Below, piece after piece: positions 47,330 through 56,819 of a stretch of 64,000 nt of DNA (positions are counted from its first letter, which is position 1; every line of letters begins with the position of its first letter). A program made the position numbers and the translations under genes. The notes below the pieces were generated by a model. The model saw only the letters and a program-made list of their open reading frames with translations, did no database searches and had not been told where the DNA came from. Source of the DNA: Flavobacteriales bacterium (GTDB lineage Bacteria > Bacteroidota > Bacteroidia > Flavobacteriales_D > Sanyastnellaceae); contig CANIBZ010000003.1 in the NCBI GenBank assembly GCA_947466425.1, forward strand, positions 1 to 64,000, written 5' to 3'.

Positions 47330-48352
47330 ATGAAAAAGCAACTGGTAACCCTTCTCTTATGCGCAGCTACTTTGTATAGCTTCGCACAAGCGGGCACCAC
47401 TGTTTTTTCAGGAATTAACATCTTCGGTTCAGCCCGCGTTGCGGCAATTGGCGGCAATGCCATAGCGCTCTGTGCAAGTGATATCAATACTGCCGCCATT
47501 AATCCCGCACTCATCGATTCACTCATGGATCGAAAACTAGCCATGAGCTACGTGCGCTATTTCGGTCAATCGAATTTCGGATATACCTCTTTCGGATACC
47601 ATCCCACAAAGAGCAAATTCGCTTTCGCAGGGACACTCCAATACTTCGGTTACGGGACGAGCGAAAGATTAGACGGACTTGGTAATAACCTAGGCTCTTT
47701 CACTTCAAACGAATACGCTTTAACACTCGGAGCTTCCTACAAAGTAGATTCTCTGTGGCGGGTAGGTCTCAACTTAAAAAATCTCTATTCTGTTTTCGAC
47801 ACCTATTATTCATACGGAATCGCCATAGATGCAGCGGCGACTTATTTCCAACCTAGAAAGAATTTTTCGGCGAGTTTCGTTTTAAAAAATGTAGGCATGC
47901 AACTCGTGACCTACCGCGAAAGCTCTCGCGAAAAACTTCCATTGGAATTTCAAATCGGTATTAGCAAACGTCCGAAGAACGCTCCATTCCTGTTTCATAT
48001 CGCCTACGAAAACGTGCAGAAATGGAACGTGAAATACACCGATCCGAATGCAACAGTTATCGTTGATCCATTAACCGGATTGCCGGTTGAAGACCGCACC
48101 TGGGAGTTCGGAGATTTACTTATGCGCCACCTAGTCATAGGCACTGAAATCATTCTCGGAAGCAATGTACGCGTTGGTCTTGGATACAATTATCGCCAAA
48201 GAAAAGAATTGTCAATTCCGAATAGACCAGCTACAGCAGGGCTTTCCTTCGGCACAACCGTTAACTTCAAAAAATTCCAATTGAGCTACGCACGAAGCAT
48301 TTATCACGTGGCGGGTGGTTCCAATCACATTACTTTTACAACTTCAATATAA
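47330..48352 (+). CDS. porQ: Type IX secretion system protein PorQ
   Basis: 340 aa; AQAGTTVFSGINIFGSARVAAIGGNAIALCASDINTAAINPALID, YGTSERLDGLGNNLGSFTSNEYALTLGASYK. Confidence 0.85.
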   Translation: MKKQLVTLLLCAATLYSFAQAGTTVFSGINIFGSARVAAIGGNAIALCASDINTAAINPALIDSLMDRKLAMSYVRYFGQSNFGYTSFGYHPTKSKFAFAGTLQYFGYGTSERLDGLGNNLGSFTSNEYALTLGASYKVDSLWRVGLNLKNLYSVFDTYYSYGIAIDAAATYFQPRKNFSASFVLKNVGMQLVTYRESSREKLPLEFQIGISKRPKNAPFLFHIAYENVQKWNVKYTDPNATVIVDPLTGLPVEDRTWEFGDLLMRHLVIGTEIILGSNVRVGLGYNYRQRKELSIPNRPATAGLSFGTTVNFKKFQLSYARSIYHVAGGSNHITFTTSI

Positions 48353-48356
48353 AATC

Positions 48357-49421
48357 ATGAAATTTAAAGCAGGGGTATTATCCGGTGACGAAGTTACCGA
48401 GGTGTTGAACGATGCAAAGGCACACGGTTATGCATTGCCAGCAGTAAATGTTATTTCAACCAACAGCGTGAATGCTGTTTTGGAAACTGCACGCGATTTG
48501 AATTCGCCTGTCGTAGTTCAATTCAGCAACGGTGGCGGAGCTTTCTATGCTGGCAAAGGACTTGACAATAAAAATCAAGAAGCTGCCGTGTTAGGCTCTG
48601 TGAGCGGTGCACATCACGTGCATTTAATGGCGAAGGCTTATGGCGTTCCGGTAATTATGCACACAGACCATTGCGCGAAGAATTTACTTCCTTGGATGGA
48701 CGGAATGCTAGAGCACGGAATGGCACATTTCGAAAGAACAGGTCGTTCGTTGTTCAGCTCGCACATGCTCGATTTCTCTGAAGAGCCACTTCACGAAAAC
48801 ATAGAATTGAGTGTGGAATATTTCAAGAAGATGACTCAAATGGGAGTAACTCTTGAGATTGAATTGGGTGTTACTGGTGGAGAGGAAGATGGCGTTGACA
48901 ACAGCCACATCGATAGCAGCAAACTATACACGCAACCGGAAGAAGTGGCTTATGCTTACGAAAACATGAATGCGGTTTCAAATCGCTTCACTGTAGCAGC
49001 TGCCTTCGGAAACGTTCACGGGGTGTACAAGCCAGGAAACGTAAAGCTTTCTCCAATTATTTTAAACAACTCACAAGAGTTCATTCAGAATAAATTCAAC
49101 ACAGGATCGAAACCAGTAAACTTCGTTTTCCACGGTGGAAGCGGTTCTTCTCGTGAAGAAATTCGCGAAGCCATTTCATACGGTGCCGTTAAAATGAATA
49201 TCGATACAGATATGCAATACGCATACATGGTTGGAATTCGCAACTACATGTCCAGCAAAGCAGCGTATCTACAAAATCAAATTGGAAATCCAGACGGAGA
49301 CGACAAGCCAAACAAGAAGTTCTACGATCCACGTGTTTGGTTACGCGAAGGAGAGAAAGAATTCGTTGCTCGCTTGAAGCAAGCATTCGAAGATTTAAAT
49401 GCAGTTGGACGTAACGCGTAA
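48357..49421 (+). CDS. fbaA: Class II fructose-bisphosphate aldolase
   Basis: MKFKAGVLSGDEVTEVLNDAKAHGYALPAVNVISTNSVNAVLETA, HTDHCAKNLLPWMDG, VFHGGSGSS. Confidence 0.93.
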   Translation: MKFKAGVLSGDEVTEVLNDAKAHGYALPAVNVISTNSVNAVLETARDLNSPVVVQFSNGGGAFYAGKGLDNKNQEAAVLGSVSGAHHVHLMAKAYGVPVIMHTDHCAKNLLPWMDGMLEHGMAHFERTGRSLFSSHMLDFSEEPLHENIELSVEYFKKMTQMGVTLEIELGVTGGEEDGVDNSHIDSSKLYTQPEEVAYAYENMNAVSNRFTVAAAFGNVHGVYKPGNVKLSPIILNNSQEFIQNKFNTGSKPVNFVFHGGSGSSREEIREAISYGAVKMNIDTDMQYAYMVGIRNYMSSKAAYLQNQIGNPDGDDKPNKKFYDPRVWLREGEKEFVARLKQAFEDLNAVGRNA

Positions 49422-52310
49422 TTAGCGCGTTACTGCTATTGCTTTCACTATTACGGCGTTTTCATTGCTCAATCGCAATTGGTAAACGCCGTTTTCGTAT
49501 CCGCTCAAATCTAGGATGTGCAACGTTTGATTGTTGAGTTTCTGCGTTGTAATTAATTTACCCGTGTTATCGAAAATCGATAAATAAGTATTTTCATTCA
49601 TGAAATCCCATTGAATGTTCACCAGATCTCGCGTTGGATTTGGGAATATGCGCAAGTTCGATGCGAATATTTCATGAACAGAAACATCTACGTTCACAGT
49701 ATACTGCTGTGTGCTCTCACAACCGTAGGCATTTGTCCAGGTCAATTGAACTTCGCCTACACCTGTAATAAACTGATCCCAAACAACCTCAATCACATTT
49801 GTTCCTTGTCCTGAAATAATGGTTCCGCCTGTGACCACCCAATTGTACGTGTAGTCTGGAAGTAAAGCAACGGCATAAGAATAAGTGTTGTTGTATACAG
49901 CGTTCGGCTCGCCCGAAATGAGTGGAATCTGCGGCTCTGGATATTGTTGAACAGTAACTTGAGAAAAAGAAGAACAGCCATGCACATCGGTGTGAGTCAC
50001 ACCATAGATGCCCGAGTCAACAATATAAATAGTGTCAGAAACTTCTGTTGTATTCCATAAATTTCCACCTACATAATTCGACCAAAGGGGTGAAGGTGCG
50101 TTTTTACAAATGAACAATTCACCACCAATTACAGGAGCGGCCGGAGCATCGTATGAGTTTACATAGACTGTATCTCCTGTCGCGCAGAGGTCTTGGAAGG
50201 TATAAACGTAGGCGTAGCTTCCTGAAAGAATAGGAATAACTGTTCCTTCAGCGGTTACACCAAAGCCACTCCAAAACCCTCCAACAGGTGAAGCATTTGC
50301 AGCTAAATCAATCATGTCGCTAGGCATACACACATCCACATCAGGACCTGCTGTCATTTGCAGAGGAATAGCTATGGTGAAATAAGTTGAATCTATATTG
50401 GTGCATCCATTTCCATCGGTAAATGAATATTGAAAACCGAACGTTCCTTCGGTCGTTGGTGCAAATGTGTTGTTAGAAACATTCAACCCTGTCCAAGTTC
50501 CTAAATCGGGTGTAGCATTCAATGCAAACGGTCCGTTAGAAATACAAACCGAAGTATCCGCTGCAGCTGTAACAATCGGAAGTTCAAAGACTGTAATTCC
50601 CAGCGAGTCTGTATCCGTGCAACCAAATTCATTTGTAACAAGCAATTGAATCATTTCAGTTTGAATTACAGTAATGGTCGTGTCGCTTGAACCGGTTGAC
50701 CAAGATGGAATTCCGATTGTAGAAGTCAGCTGAACTTCATTTCCTAAACAAAATGAAGTTGGACCATTCGCAACAATTGTCGCAACCGGATTAGGATTCA
50801 CAACAACGGTAACAGGCGCTGAAGTGGCAGAACAATTGAAAATATTGGTCAGAGTTACCGTGTAATCTCCAGAGGAATGAACAACGATGGTATTATCCAT
50901 TGAGTTAGTATCCCATAGGTACAAAGAGTCAATGCTACTTGCTAAAAGCACACTATCTCCTTCACAAAAAGTAGTTGCGGACAAAGCAGTAATAATAGGA
51001 TTCGGAAGAGGGTCAACGGTAATTGAAGTGCTAGCTGAAGTGGCAACACAGTTGTCAGCATTGGTAACAGCTACTGAATATGTCCCTGTTGAATCAACAA
51101 CAATAGAAGGAGAAGTTTCGCCAGTACTCCACAAATAAGCTGTTCCTGAATTCGCCGTTAACGTTGCCGTGGTATCTGCACAGAAGGTTAATGGGTTTAA
51201 CGAAGATATGGTTGCCGTTGGATTCGATACAGTTATAGTTATTGTTCCTGTAGAATTTGAAGTTCCCGCAGTAGCTGTGCACGTGTATGTAGTTGAAGCA
51301 GCTGTTGGCGAAACCACAAGGGTGTTTCCAATAGTACCGCCGTTCCAAACGTAACCAATAACAAAAGAGTTGGTAACCGCAGCAGGTAAGGTAGTACCAG
51401 CGAATGTTCCGATTTGTGGAATGGCTGCCGAAGGAAATGTTACACCAGCAGTCCCACCTGACGCAGCAATGGTTATAGCCGGACTAGAAGTAATAGTGCT
51501 GAAGTTGGCTTGTGTTCCCATGTCGAAAGGCATGTGAACTATCACGTTCTGCATATTCGCAGAAATTAATTTGCGGTTGTAAATCGCGCTGACATCCGCA
51601 GCTGTCAAAGCAATTTTCCAAACACGAAATTCATCAAGTTGTCCAAGGTAACCATCATTCGGGTCAGCATCAATGCCACCCAAGGCAGGATAAAAATTCC
51701 CAAGATTAGGACGGAACGCCACGGTTAAAGGAACCCCGGAATTAGCAGGCGTATTGGCATAGTTGGACCCATTTGCTCGTGTTCCAACTGAAACCCCGTC
51801 AATGAATAGTTCGAAATTGTTGGAAGTATATACAACGGCACAATGGTGCCATCCAATCAAATTCGCGGCGTATGTTAAGCGCGAAGCTGAAAATTGATGG
51901 CTTTGCTCCATCACTGAAATGCCATTTTTTCCAACTGAAATTCCTGAAGATCTTCTTTGTATACCACTATAAATACTCTGTGGGTATACGGCGTAATTCT
52001 GGCCAGACTCTCCATCATAGATTCCAATACCATCGACATGCTCAGTAAGAAGTGCAATAGAATCAGGTGTATTGAACCAAAACTCATAGGAAAAAGTTCC
52101 TACGGTTTGCTGTTGCACATTGCTCAGGATAATGGCCTGATTGGCTGCGCGAGGAAAATTCAATACTCGATTGGGGAGGTCGGCTGTGGCCGTTAGTGTC
52201 GCGCTTTCTCCAGGACATAAAACCATGTCGTTGGAGGTAATACTTAGCGTTTGCGCATTCGCAATAACTGAAATGACCAAAATGAATGAAAGGAATAAAT
52301 ACTTTTTCAT
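49422..52310 (-). CDS. T9SS type A-sorted protein with LamG-like domain and Ig-like repeats
   Basis: 962 aa; VGTFSYEFWFNTPDSIALLTEHVDGIG...YLGQLDEFRVWKIALTAADV; C-term NLRIFPNPTRDLVNIQW...GYENGVYQLRLSNENAVIVKAIAVTR. Confidence 0.88.
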   Translation of the reverse strand: MKKYLFLSFILVISVIANAQTLSITSNDMVLCPGESATLTATADLPNRVLNFPRAANQAIILSNVQQQTVGTFSYEFWFNTPDSIALLTEHVDGIGIYDGESGQNYAVYPQSIYSGIQRRSSGISVGKNGISVMEQSHQFSASRLTYAANLIGWHHCAVVYTSNNFELFIDGVSVGTRANGSNYANTPANSGVPLTVAFRPNLGNFYPALGGIDADPNDGYLGQLDEFRVWKIALTAADVSAIYNRKLISANMQNVIVHMPFDMGTQANFSTITSSPAITIAASGGTAGVTFPSAAIPQIGTFAGTTLPAAVTNSFVIGYVWNGGTIGNTLVVSPTAASTTYTCTATAGTSNSTGTITITVSNPTATISSLNPLTFCADTTATLTANSGTAYLWSTGETSPSIVVDSTGTYSVAVTNADNCVATSASTSITVDPLPNPIITALSATTFCEGDSVLLASSIDSLYLWDTNSMDNTIVVHSSGDYTVTLTNIFNCSATSAPVTVVVNPNPVATIVANGPTSFCLGNEVQLTSTIGIPSWSTGSSDTTITVIQTEMIQLLVTNEFGCTDTDSLGITVFELPIVTAAADTSVCISNGPFALNATPDLGTWTGLNVSNNTFAPTTEGTFGFQYSFTDGNGCTNIDSTYFTIAIPLQMTAGPDVDVCMPSDMIDLAANASPVGGFWSGFGVTAEGTVIPILSGSYAYVYTFQDLCATGDTVYVNSYDAPAAPVIGGELFICKNAPSPLWSNYVGGNLWNTTEVSDTIYIVDSGIYGVTHTDVHGCSSFSQVTVQQYPEPQIPLISGEPNAVYNNTYSYAVALLPDYTYNWVVTGGTIISGQGTNVIEVVWDQFITGVGEVQLTWTNAYGCESTQQYTVNVDVSVHEIFASNLRIFPNPTRDLVNIQWDFMNENTYLSIFDNTGKLITTQKLNNQTLHILDLSGYENGVYQLRLSNENAVIVKAIAVTR

Positions 52311-52407
52311 AATTCTTAAGGATGCTCAAATATAAGAAGGGATAAATTCTAATCAGTGATAATTAGTGTATTAAGTCTGTGTAAATAAAATGAGATTATT
52401 GGATTTT

Positions 52408-53304
52408 TCAATTTTTCCCGTAGCGGGGGTGAAACAATTGAATCTCTTCTTTCAATCGTGATCGGTCAATGTGGGTGTATATTTCAGTAGTCGTAATGCT
52501 TGCATGTCCTAGCATTTCTTGAACAGCCCTAAGATCGGCACCTGCTTCTACCAAATGCGTGGCGAAAGAATGACGGAAAGTATGCGGACTCACTTGCTTC
52601 GGAATTCCAAGGGCAACGCAGTTTTCACGAATGATGGTGAAGATATACATGCGGCTTAATTTCTTTCCTCTTCGATTGAGGAATACAAAATCTTCGTGAC
52701 CCGGCGCCAACTTCATGTGATTGCGCATGTGTTCGAAATAATACTGAATCCACTTCGTGGCTTCTTCTCCAATGGGTACAAAACGTTCCTTGTTTCCTTT
52801 TCCGATTATGCGCAAAAGCTGGTCGCTTGTCCGAATTTGTGAGATTTTTAATTCTGTTAGTTCACTAACACGAAGCCCACAGCTATAAAGCGTTTCAAGT
52901 ATGGCTCTATTTCTAGTGCCCTCGGGTTTACTCAAATCACAATGTTCAATAATTGAAACCACCTCCTCAATACTTAATACATCTGGAAGCTTTCTAGAAG
53001 TTCTTGGCATTTCAATAAACTCCATTGGATCTAAAGAAATAATTTTCTCAAGTATTAAATAGGAGAAGAAGCCTTTTAATCCGGAAATTATACGAGACTG
53101 ACTAGTTGCTTCAAGACCTAATTCATGAAGAAATTTAAGGAAGGAAGTTATGGTTTCATGATTTATCGAAGACACGGCTTGACTTTCAGTGAACTTTTCG
53201 AGTTTTGAAACGTCTTTGAAATAAGCCGAGCGGGTGGCTTCCGACAAAGATTTCTCTAAGCGCAAGTATATATCAAATCCCTTTTTTAATCCAGCCCAAC
53301 TCAT
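52408..53304 (-). CDS. xerD: Tyrosine recombinase XerD-like
   Basis: 298 aa; ALYSCGLRVSELT-type box (LETLYSCGLRVSELTELK), HTFRHSFATHLVEAGADLRAVQEMLGHASITTTEIYTHI. Confidence 0.93.
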   Translation of the reverse strand: MSWAGLKKGFDIYLRLEKSLSEATRSAYFKDVSKLEKFTESQAVSSINHETITSFLKFLHELGLEATSQSRIISGLKGFFSYLILEKIISLDPMEFIEMPRTSRKLPDVLSIEEVVSIIEHCDLSKPEGTRNRAILETLYSCGLRVSELTELKISQIRTSDQLLRIIGKGNKERFVPIGEEATKWIQYYFEHMRNHMKLAPGHEDFVFLNRRGKKLSRMYIFTIIRENCVALGIPKQVSPHTFRHSFATHLVEAGADLRAVQEMLGHASITTTEIYTHIDRSRLKEEIQLFHPRYGKN

Positions 53305-53324
53305 GTTACGAAGATAGACAAAAC

Positions 53325-53350
53325 GAAAAACCCTCGCGAACGAGGGTTTT
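53325..53350 (-). terminator. Rho-independent terminator between the divergent xerD and rpmE2 genes
   Basis: aaaaaccctcg-cgaa-cgagggttttt. Confidence 0.85.
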
Positions 53351-53477
53351 TCAGACTAATTACCTAAACAAATTCTAATTAACCAAAACTACTGGTAACC
53401 GTTGTTACTCGGCAGTATACTTAAATATTGTAATGTGCATTTGCACGTGATTTCACAATCTCTAAGCGTTCTTAGAC
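53325..53477 (-). ncRNA. Candidate small RNA / xerD leader
   Basis: Minus-strand TATGTTTG (-7 type) at 53482-53489, 5' hairpin TCTAAG-AACG-CTTAGA (53461-53476), further hairpins, terminator at the end, no ORF. Confidence 0.5.
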
Positions 53478-53554
53478 AGGACAAACATATAACTACAAAT
53501 GAGGTCTTTTATCTGAGGTTTTTCGACTTATAAACACAGGAATGTGAAACGGGA

Positions 53555-53588
53555 CTTGTATTTTTAGAAATTTCATGTATATTTGCAC
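53555..53588 (+). promoter_or_regulatory. Promoter of rpmE2 (Bacteroidota -33/-7 type)
   Basis: TTG...TATATTTGC upstream of the 53613 ATG. Confidence 0.6.
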
Positions 53589-53612
53589 TCGTTTTAATAA
53601 AGAATACAGATT

Positions 53613-53870
53613 ATGAAAGCAGGAATACACCCGGATACATACCGTTTGGTAGTTTTTAAAGATATGTCTAACGAGTATGCGTTCTTAGGAAAGAGCACAT
53701 GTAACTCTAAAGAGACCATCACGTGGGAAGATGGAAACGAATACCCTGTAATTAAATTAGAGATTACTCAAGCTTCTCACCCGTTTTACACAGGTAAGAT
53801 GCAATTAGTAGATACAGCAGGTCGTATTGACAAGTTCAAGACGCGCTATGCAAAATTCGAGAAAAAATAA
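53613..53870 (+). CDS. rpmE2: Type B 50S ribosomal protein L31
   Basis: [62 protein letters not shown]. Confidence 0.95.
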   Translation: MKAGIHPDTYRLVVFKDMSNEYAFLGKSTCNSKETITWEDGNEYPVIKLEITQASHPFYTGKMQLVDTAGRIDKFKTRYAKFEKK

Positions 53871-53891
53871 TAATCATCACCGCTTACAAGG

Positions 53892-53922
53892 AAAAGCCAC
53901 TCAAGCGAGTGGCTTTTTTTTT
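53892..53922 (+). terminator. Rho-independent terminator after rpmE2
   Basis: aaaagccactc-aagc-gagtggctttttttttt. Confidence 0.92.
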
Positions 53923-53960
53923 ACTCAGTCGTCTAAAAACCATGTACTTTTGTACTTCGT

Positions 53961-55754
53961 ATGAAAAACGTCGAAACCGCCTATCAATTGCTTCATTCAG
54001 CATTGAAGAATGTCTTTCTAAATAACTTCCAAATGGAAGTTTCTGACAGTGAAATCCAAATTCAAAAAACACGCAAAGAATTCGAAGGAGATTTAACCGT
54101 TGTTACATTTCCGTGGGTGAAGAAATTGGGAAAGTCGCCAGAGGCAGTTGGACAAGCAATAGGCGAGGGTCTTCAAAAAGAAATTCCTGCAATTGAACGT
54201 TTTAATGTGGTAAAAGGATTTTTAAATCTTCATTTCAATGATTCATTTTGGGGAAATCAATTTCAAAATGTCATGCATCTTGAAAATTTCGGTCTTGCCC
54301 CTGCGAATTCAAAGCCAAGAGTCATGGTGGAATATGCTTCACCAAACACCAACAAGCCCCTGCACTTAGGTCACCTTCGAAATATTTTCTTAGGATATTC
54401 TGTTTCTGAAATTTTCAAGGCGAACGGTCATTCGGTTACGAAAGTGCAGGTGATCAACGATCGTGGAATTCACATCTGCAAAAGCATGATTGCTTGGTTG
54501 GAATCAGGGGCCAATGAAACTCCTGAATCTTCTGGTTTGAAGGGTGATAAGTTGGTTGGAAAATACTATGTTCAATACGATAAGAAATTCAAAGCGCAAG
54601 TCGCCGAATTAATAGCATCTGGTTTAACGAAAGAAGAGGCAGAGGTGCAAGCGCCTATTGCTGTTGGCGCGCGTGAGATGTTGTTGAAGTGGGAAGACAA
54701 AGATTCCGAGACGTTAGCGCTTTGGTCGAAAATGAATGGATGGGTGTATGATGGTTTTGATGTAACCTACAAGACCATGGGCGTCGATTTCGACAAGTTA
54801 TATTATGAAAGTGACACGTATATTTTGGGAAGAGACGAAGTGATGAAGGGATTGGAAAGTGGTGTGTTTTTCAAGAAAGAAGACGGGAGTATTTGGATTG
54901 ATTTAACGGGTGAAGGATTAGATGAGAAAGTAGTTTTAAGAAAAGACGGTACAGCAATGTACATTACACAAGACATTGGAACAGCCATGTTGCGTTTCCG
55001 TGATTATCCAGATGCGTCTTCATTGGTTTATACCGTTGGAAACGAACAAGACTATCACTTCAAAGTCCTATTCAAAATATTGAAAAAATTAGGGTTGGAA
55101 CAAGCGGAGAAGTGCTTCCATTTGAGCTACGGCATGGTTGAACTTCCTGAAGGGAAAATGAAAAGCCGTGAAGGGACTGTCGTAGACGCCGACGATATCA
55201 TGGCTGAGATGAAGCAAGTGGCGAAAGAAGTGGCCGAGGAGCAGGGTAAGCTTGAGGGAATGTCAGATGACGAGAAGGACCACTTGCATCACATCATTGG
55301 TATGAGTGCATTGAAGTATTTCTTGCTTCGCGTAGACCCGAAGAAGAACATGTTATTCGATCCGAAAGAAAGTATCGACTTCAATGGAAATACAGGACCA
55401 TTTATTCAATACGGATACGTGCGCACGCAAGCGATTCTTAGAAAAGTTGAAGGTGAGTTAAGTGAACTGAATAACACCGGTGAACTGCACGGAACAGAAA
55501 GACAATTGATTAAACATTTGCTCGATCTTCCTGCTGCCTTCGACGATGCTACGAATACGTATAATCCTGCTGTATTAGCGGCATACACTTATGAGTTGGT
55601 TCGCGAATTCAATAGTTTTTATCAGCAATGTGCCATTCTACGCGAACCTAACAACGAAATAAGAGTTTTCCGTTTAGCACTCACCAAGCAAGTTGGCGAG
55701 GTAGTGAAGAAAACGATGAATGTATTGGGAATTGAAATGCCCGAAAGAATGTAA
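53961..55754 (+). CDS. argS: Arginyl-tRNA synthetase
   Basis: 597 aa; VEYASPNTNKPLHLGHLRNIFLG, GMVELPEGKMKSREGTVVDADD. Confidence 0.97.
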   Translation: MKNVETAYQLLHSALKNVFLNNFQMEVSDSEIQIQKTRKEFEGDLTVVTFPWVKKLGKSPEAVGQAIGEGLQKEIPAIERFNVVKGFLNLHFNDSFWGNQFQNVMHLENFGLAPANSKPRVMVEYASPNTNKPLHLGHLRNIFLGYSVSEIFKANGHSVTKVQVINDRGIHICKSMIAWLESGANETPESSGLKGDKLVGKYYVQYDKKFKAQVAELIASGLTKEEAEVQAPIAVGAREMLLKWEDKDSETLALWSKMNGWVYDGFDVTYKTMGVDFDKLYYESDTYILGRDEVMKGLESGVFFKKEDGSIWIDLTGEGLDEKVVLRKDGTAMYITQDIGTAMLRFRDYPDASSLVYTVGNEQDYHFKVLFKILKKLGLEQAEKCFHLSYGMVELPEGKMKSREGTVVDADDIMAEMKQVAKEVAEEQGKLEGMSDDEKDHLHHIIGMSALKYFLLRVDPKKNMLFDPKESIDFNGNTGPFIQYGYVRTQAILRKVEGELSELNNTGELHGTERQLIKHLLDLPAAFDDATNTYNPAVLAAYTYELVREFNSFYQQCAILREPNNEIRVFRLALTKQVGEVVKKTMNVLGIEMPERM

Positions 55755-55756
55755 TT

Positions 55757-56809
55757 ATGTCAACAGTCGAAGTGAAATTGAACAGTATTGAAGAGGCCAT
55801 TGCCGATTTTAAAATCGGTAAAGTGGTTATTGTTGTTGACGATGAGAATCGCGAGAACGAGGGAGATTTCATTGCACCTGCTGAAATTGTTACCCCTGAG
55901 GTTATCAATTTCATGACGAAATTTGGAAGAGGCCTCATCTGCGTTGCCCTTACCCAAGACCGTTGCGAAGAATTGAATCTAGACCTCATGGTCTCCAACA
56001 ATACCGATCCGCACAAAACAGCTTTCACCGTTTCTGTAGATTTAATTGGAAATGGCTGCACGACTGGAATAAGCGCGCAGGATAGATCGAAAACAATTCA
56101 GGCGTTAATTGACCCGAGCACACGCCCTGAAGATTTAGGAAGACCGGGACATATTTTTCCGCTTATTGCAAAAGAAGGAGGAGTGCTAAGGAGAACTGGA
56201 CACACAGAGGCGACAGTTGATTTAGCTCGCTTGTGTGGAATGAAACCTGCCGGTGCGTTGGTTGAAATTATGAACGACGACGGCACTATGGCGCGTCTTC
56301 CGCAATTGCTAGAGATTGCGAAAGAATTGGATTTGAAAATTATTTCGATTGAATCCCTTGTGGCTTATCGCCTTCAACGCGAAACGCTCATTGAAGAAAC
56401 CAGAAGAGAGAATAGAAATTGGTTGGGAATGGATGTGGAAGTGATTCACTTCGCAAGTGAATCGCACCAAAGAAATCATGCCGCTTTGAAATTCGGCAAT
56501 TGGAGTGAAGATGAAGCTGTTCCCGTTCGCGTGCAAGCGGTTTCGTCTTACGGAGATTTCATAGATGTGCTTCTTCAACAACACAACTCGCTCAACAGTG
56601 CGCTTCAAACCATTCAAACAGAAGGAAAAGGGTTGCTTGTTTTGTTGGAAAATGAAAAGCGAAACAACGACGATCGCGATTATGGAATTGGCGCACAAAT
56701 TATTCGTGCTTTGAACGTTTCGAAGATGAAATTAATTTCATCGGCTCAGATCAAGCGAAGCGCGCTTGAAGGATATGGTTTAGAAATTTCAGAATACATT
56801 ACGCTTTAA
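55757..56809 (+). CDS. ribB: 3,4-dihydroxy-2-butanone 4-phosphate synthase with degenerate GTP cyclohydrolase II-like C-terminal domain
   Basis: 350 aa; DDENRENEGDFIAPAE, GHTEATVDLARLCG; C-terminal half has no cysteine. Confidence 0.88.
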   Translation: MSTVEVKLNSIEEAIADFKIGKVVIVVDDENRENEGDFIAPAEIVTPEVINFMTKFGRGLICVALTQDRCEELNLDLMVSNNTDPHKTAFTVSVDLIGNGCTTGISAQDRSKTIQALIDPSTRPEDLGRPGHIFPLIAKEGGVLRRTGHTEATVDLARLCGMKPAGALVEIMNDDGTMARLPQLLEIAKELDLKIISIESLVAYRLQRETLIEETRRENRNWLGMDVEVIHFASESHQRNHAALKFGNWSEDEAVPVRVQAVSSYGDFIDVLLQQHNSLNSALQTIQTEGKGLLVLLENEKRNNDDRDYGIGAQIIRALNVSKMKLISSAQIKRSALEGYGLEISEYITL

Positions 56810-56819
56810 TAATAAAGTT

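Noticed and set aside
52408-53304. Tyrosine recombinase as marker of an integrative element
   Set aside because: Sequence looks like housekeeping XerD; no att-like direct repeats, no phage or mobilisation genes nearby.
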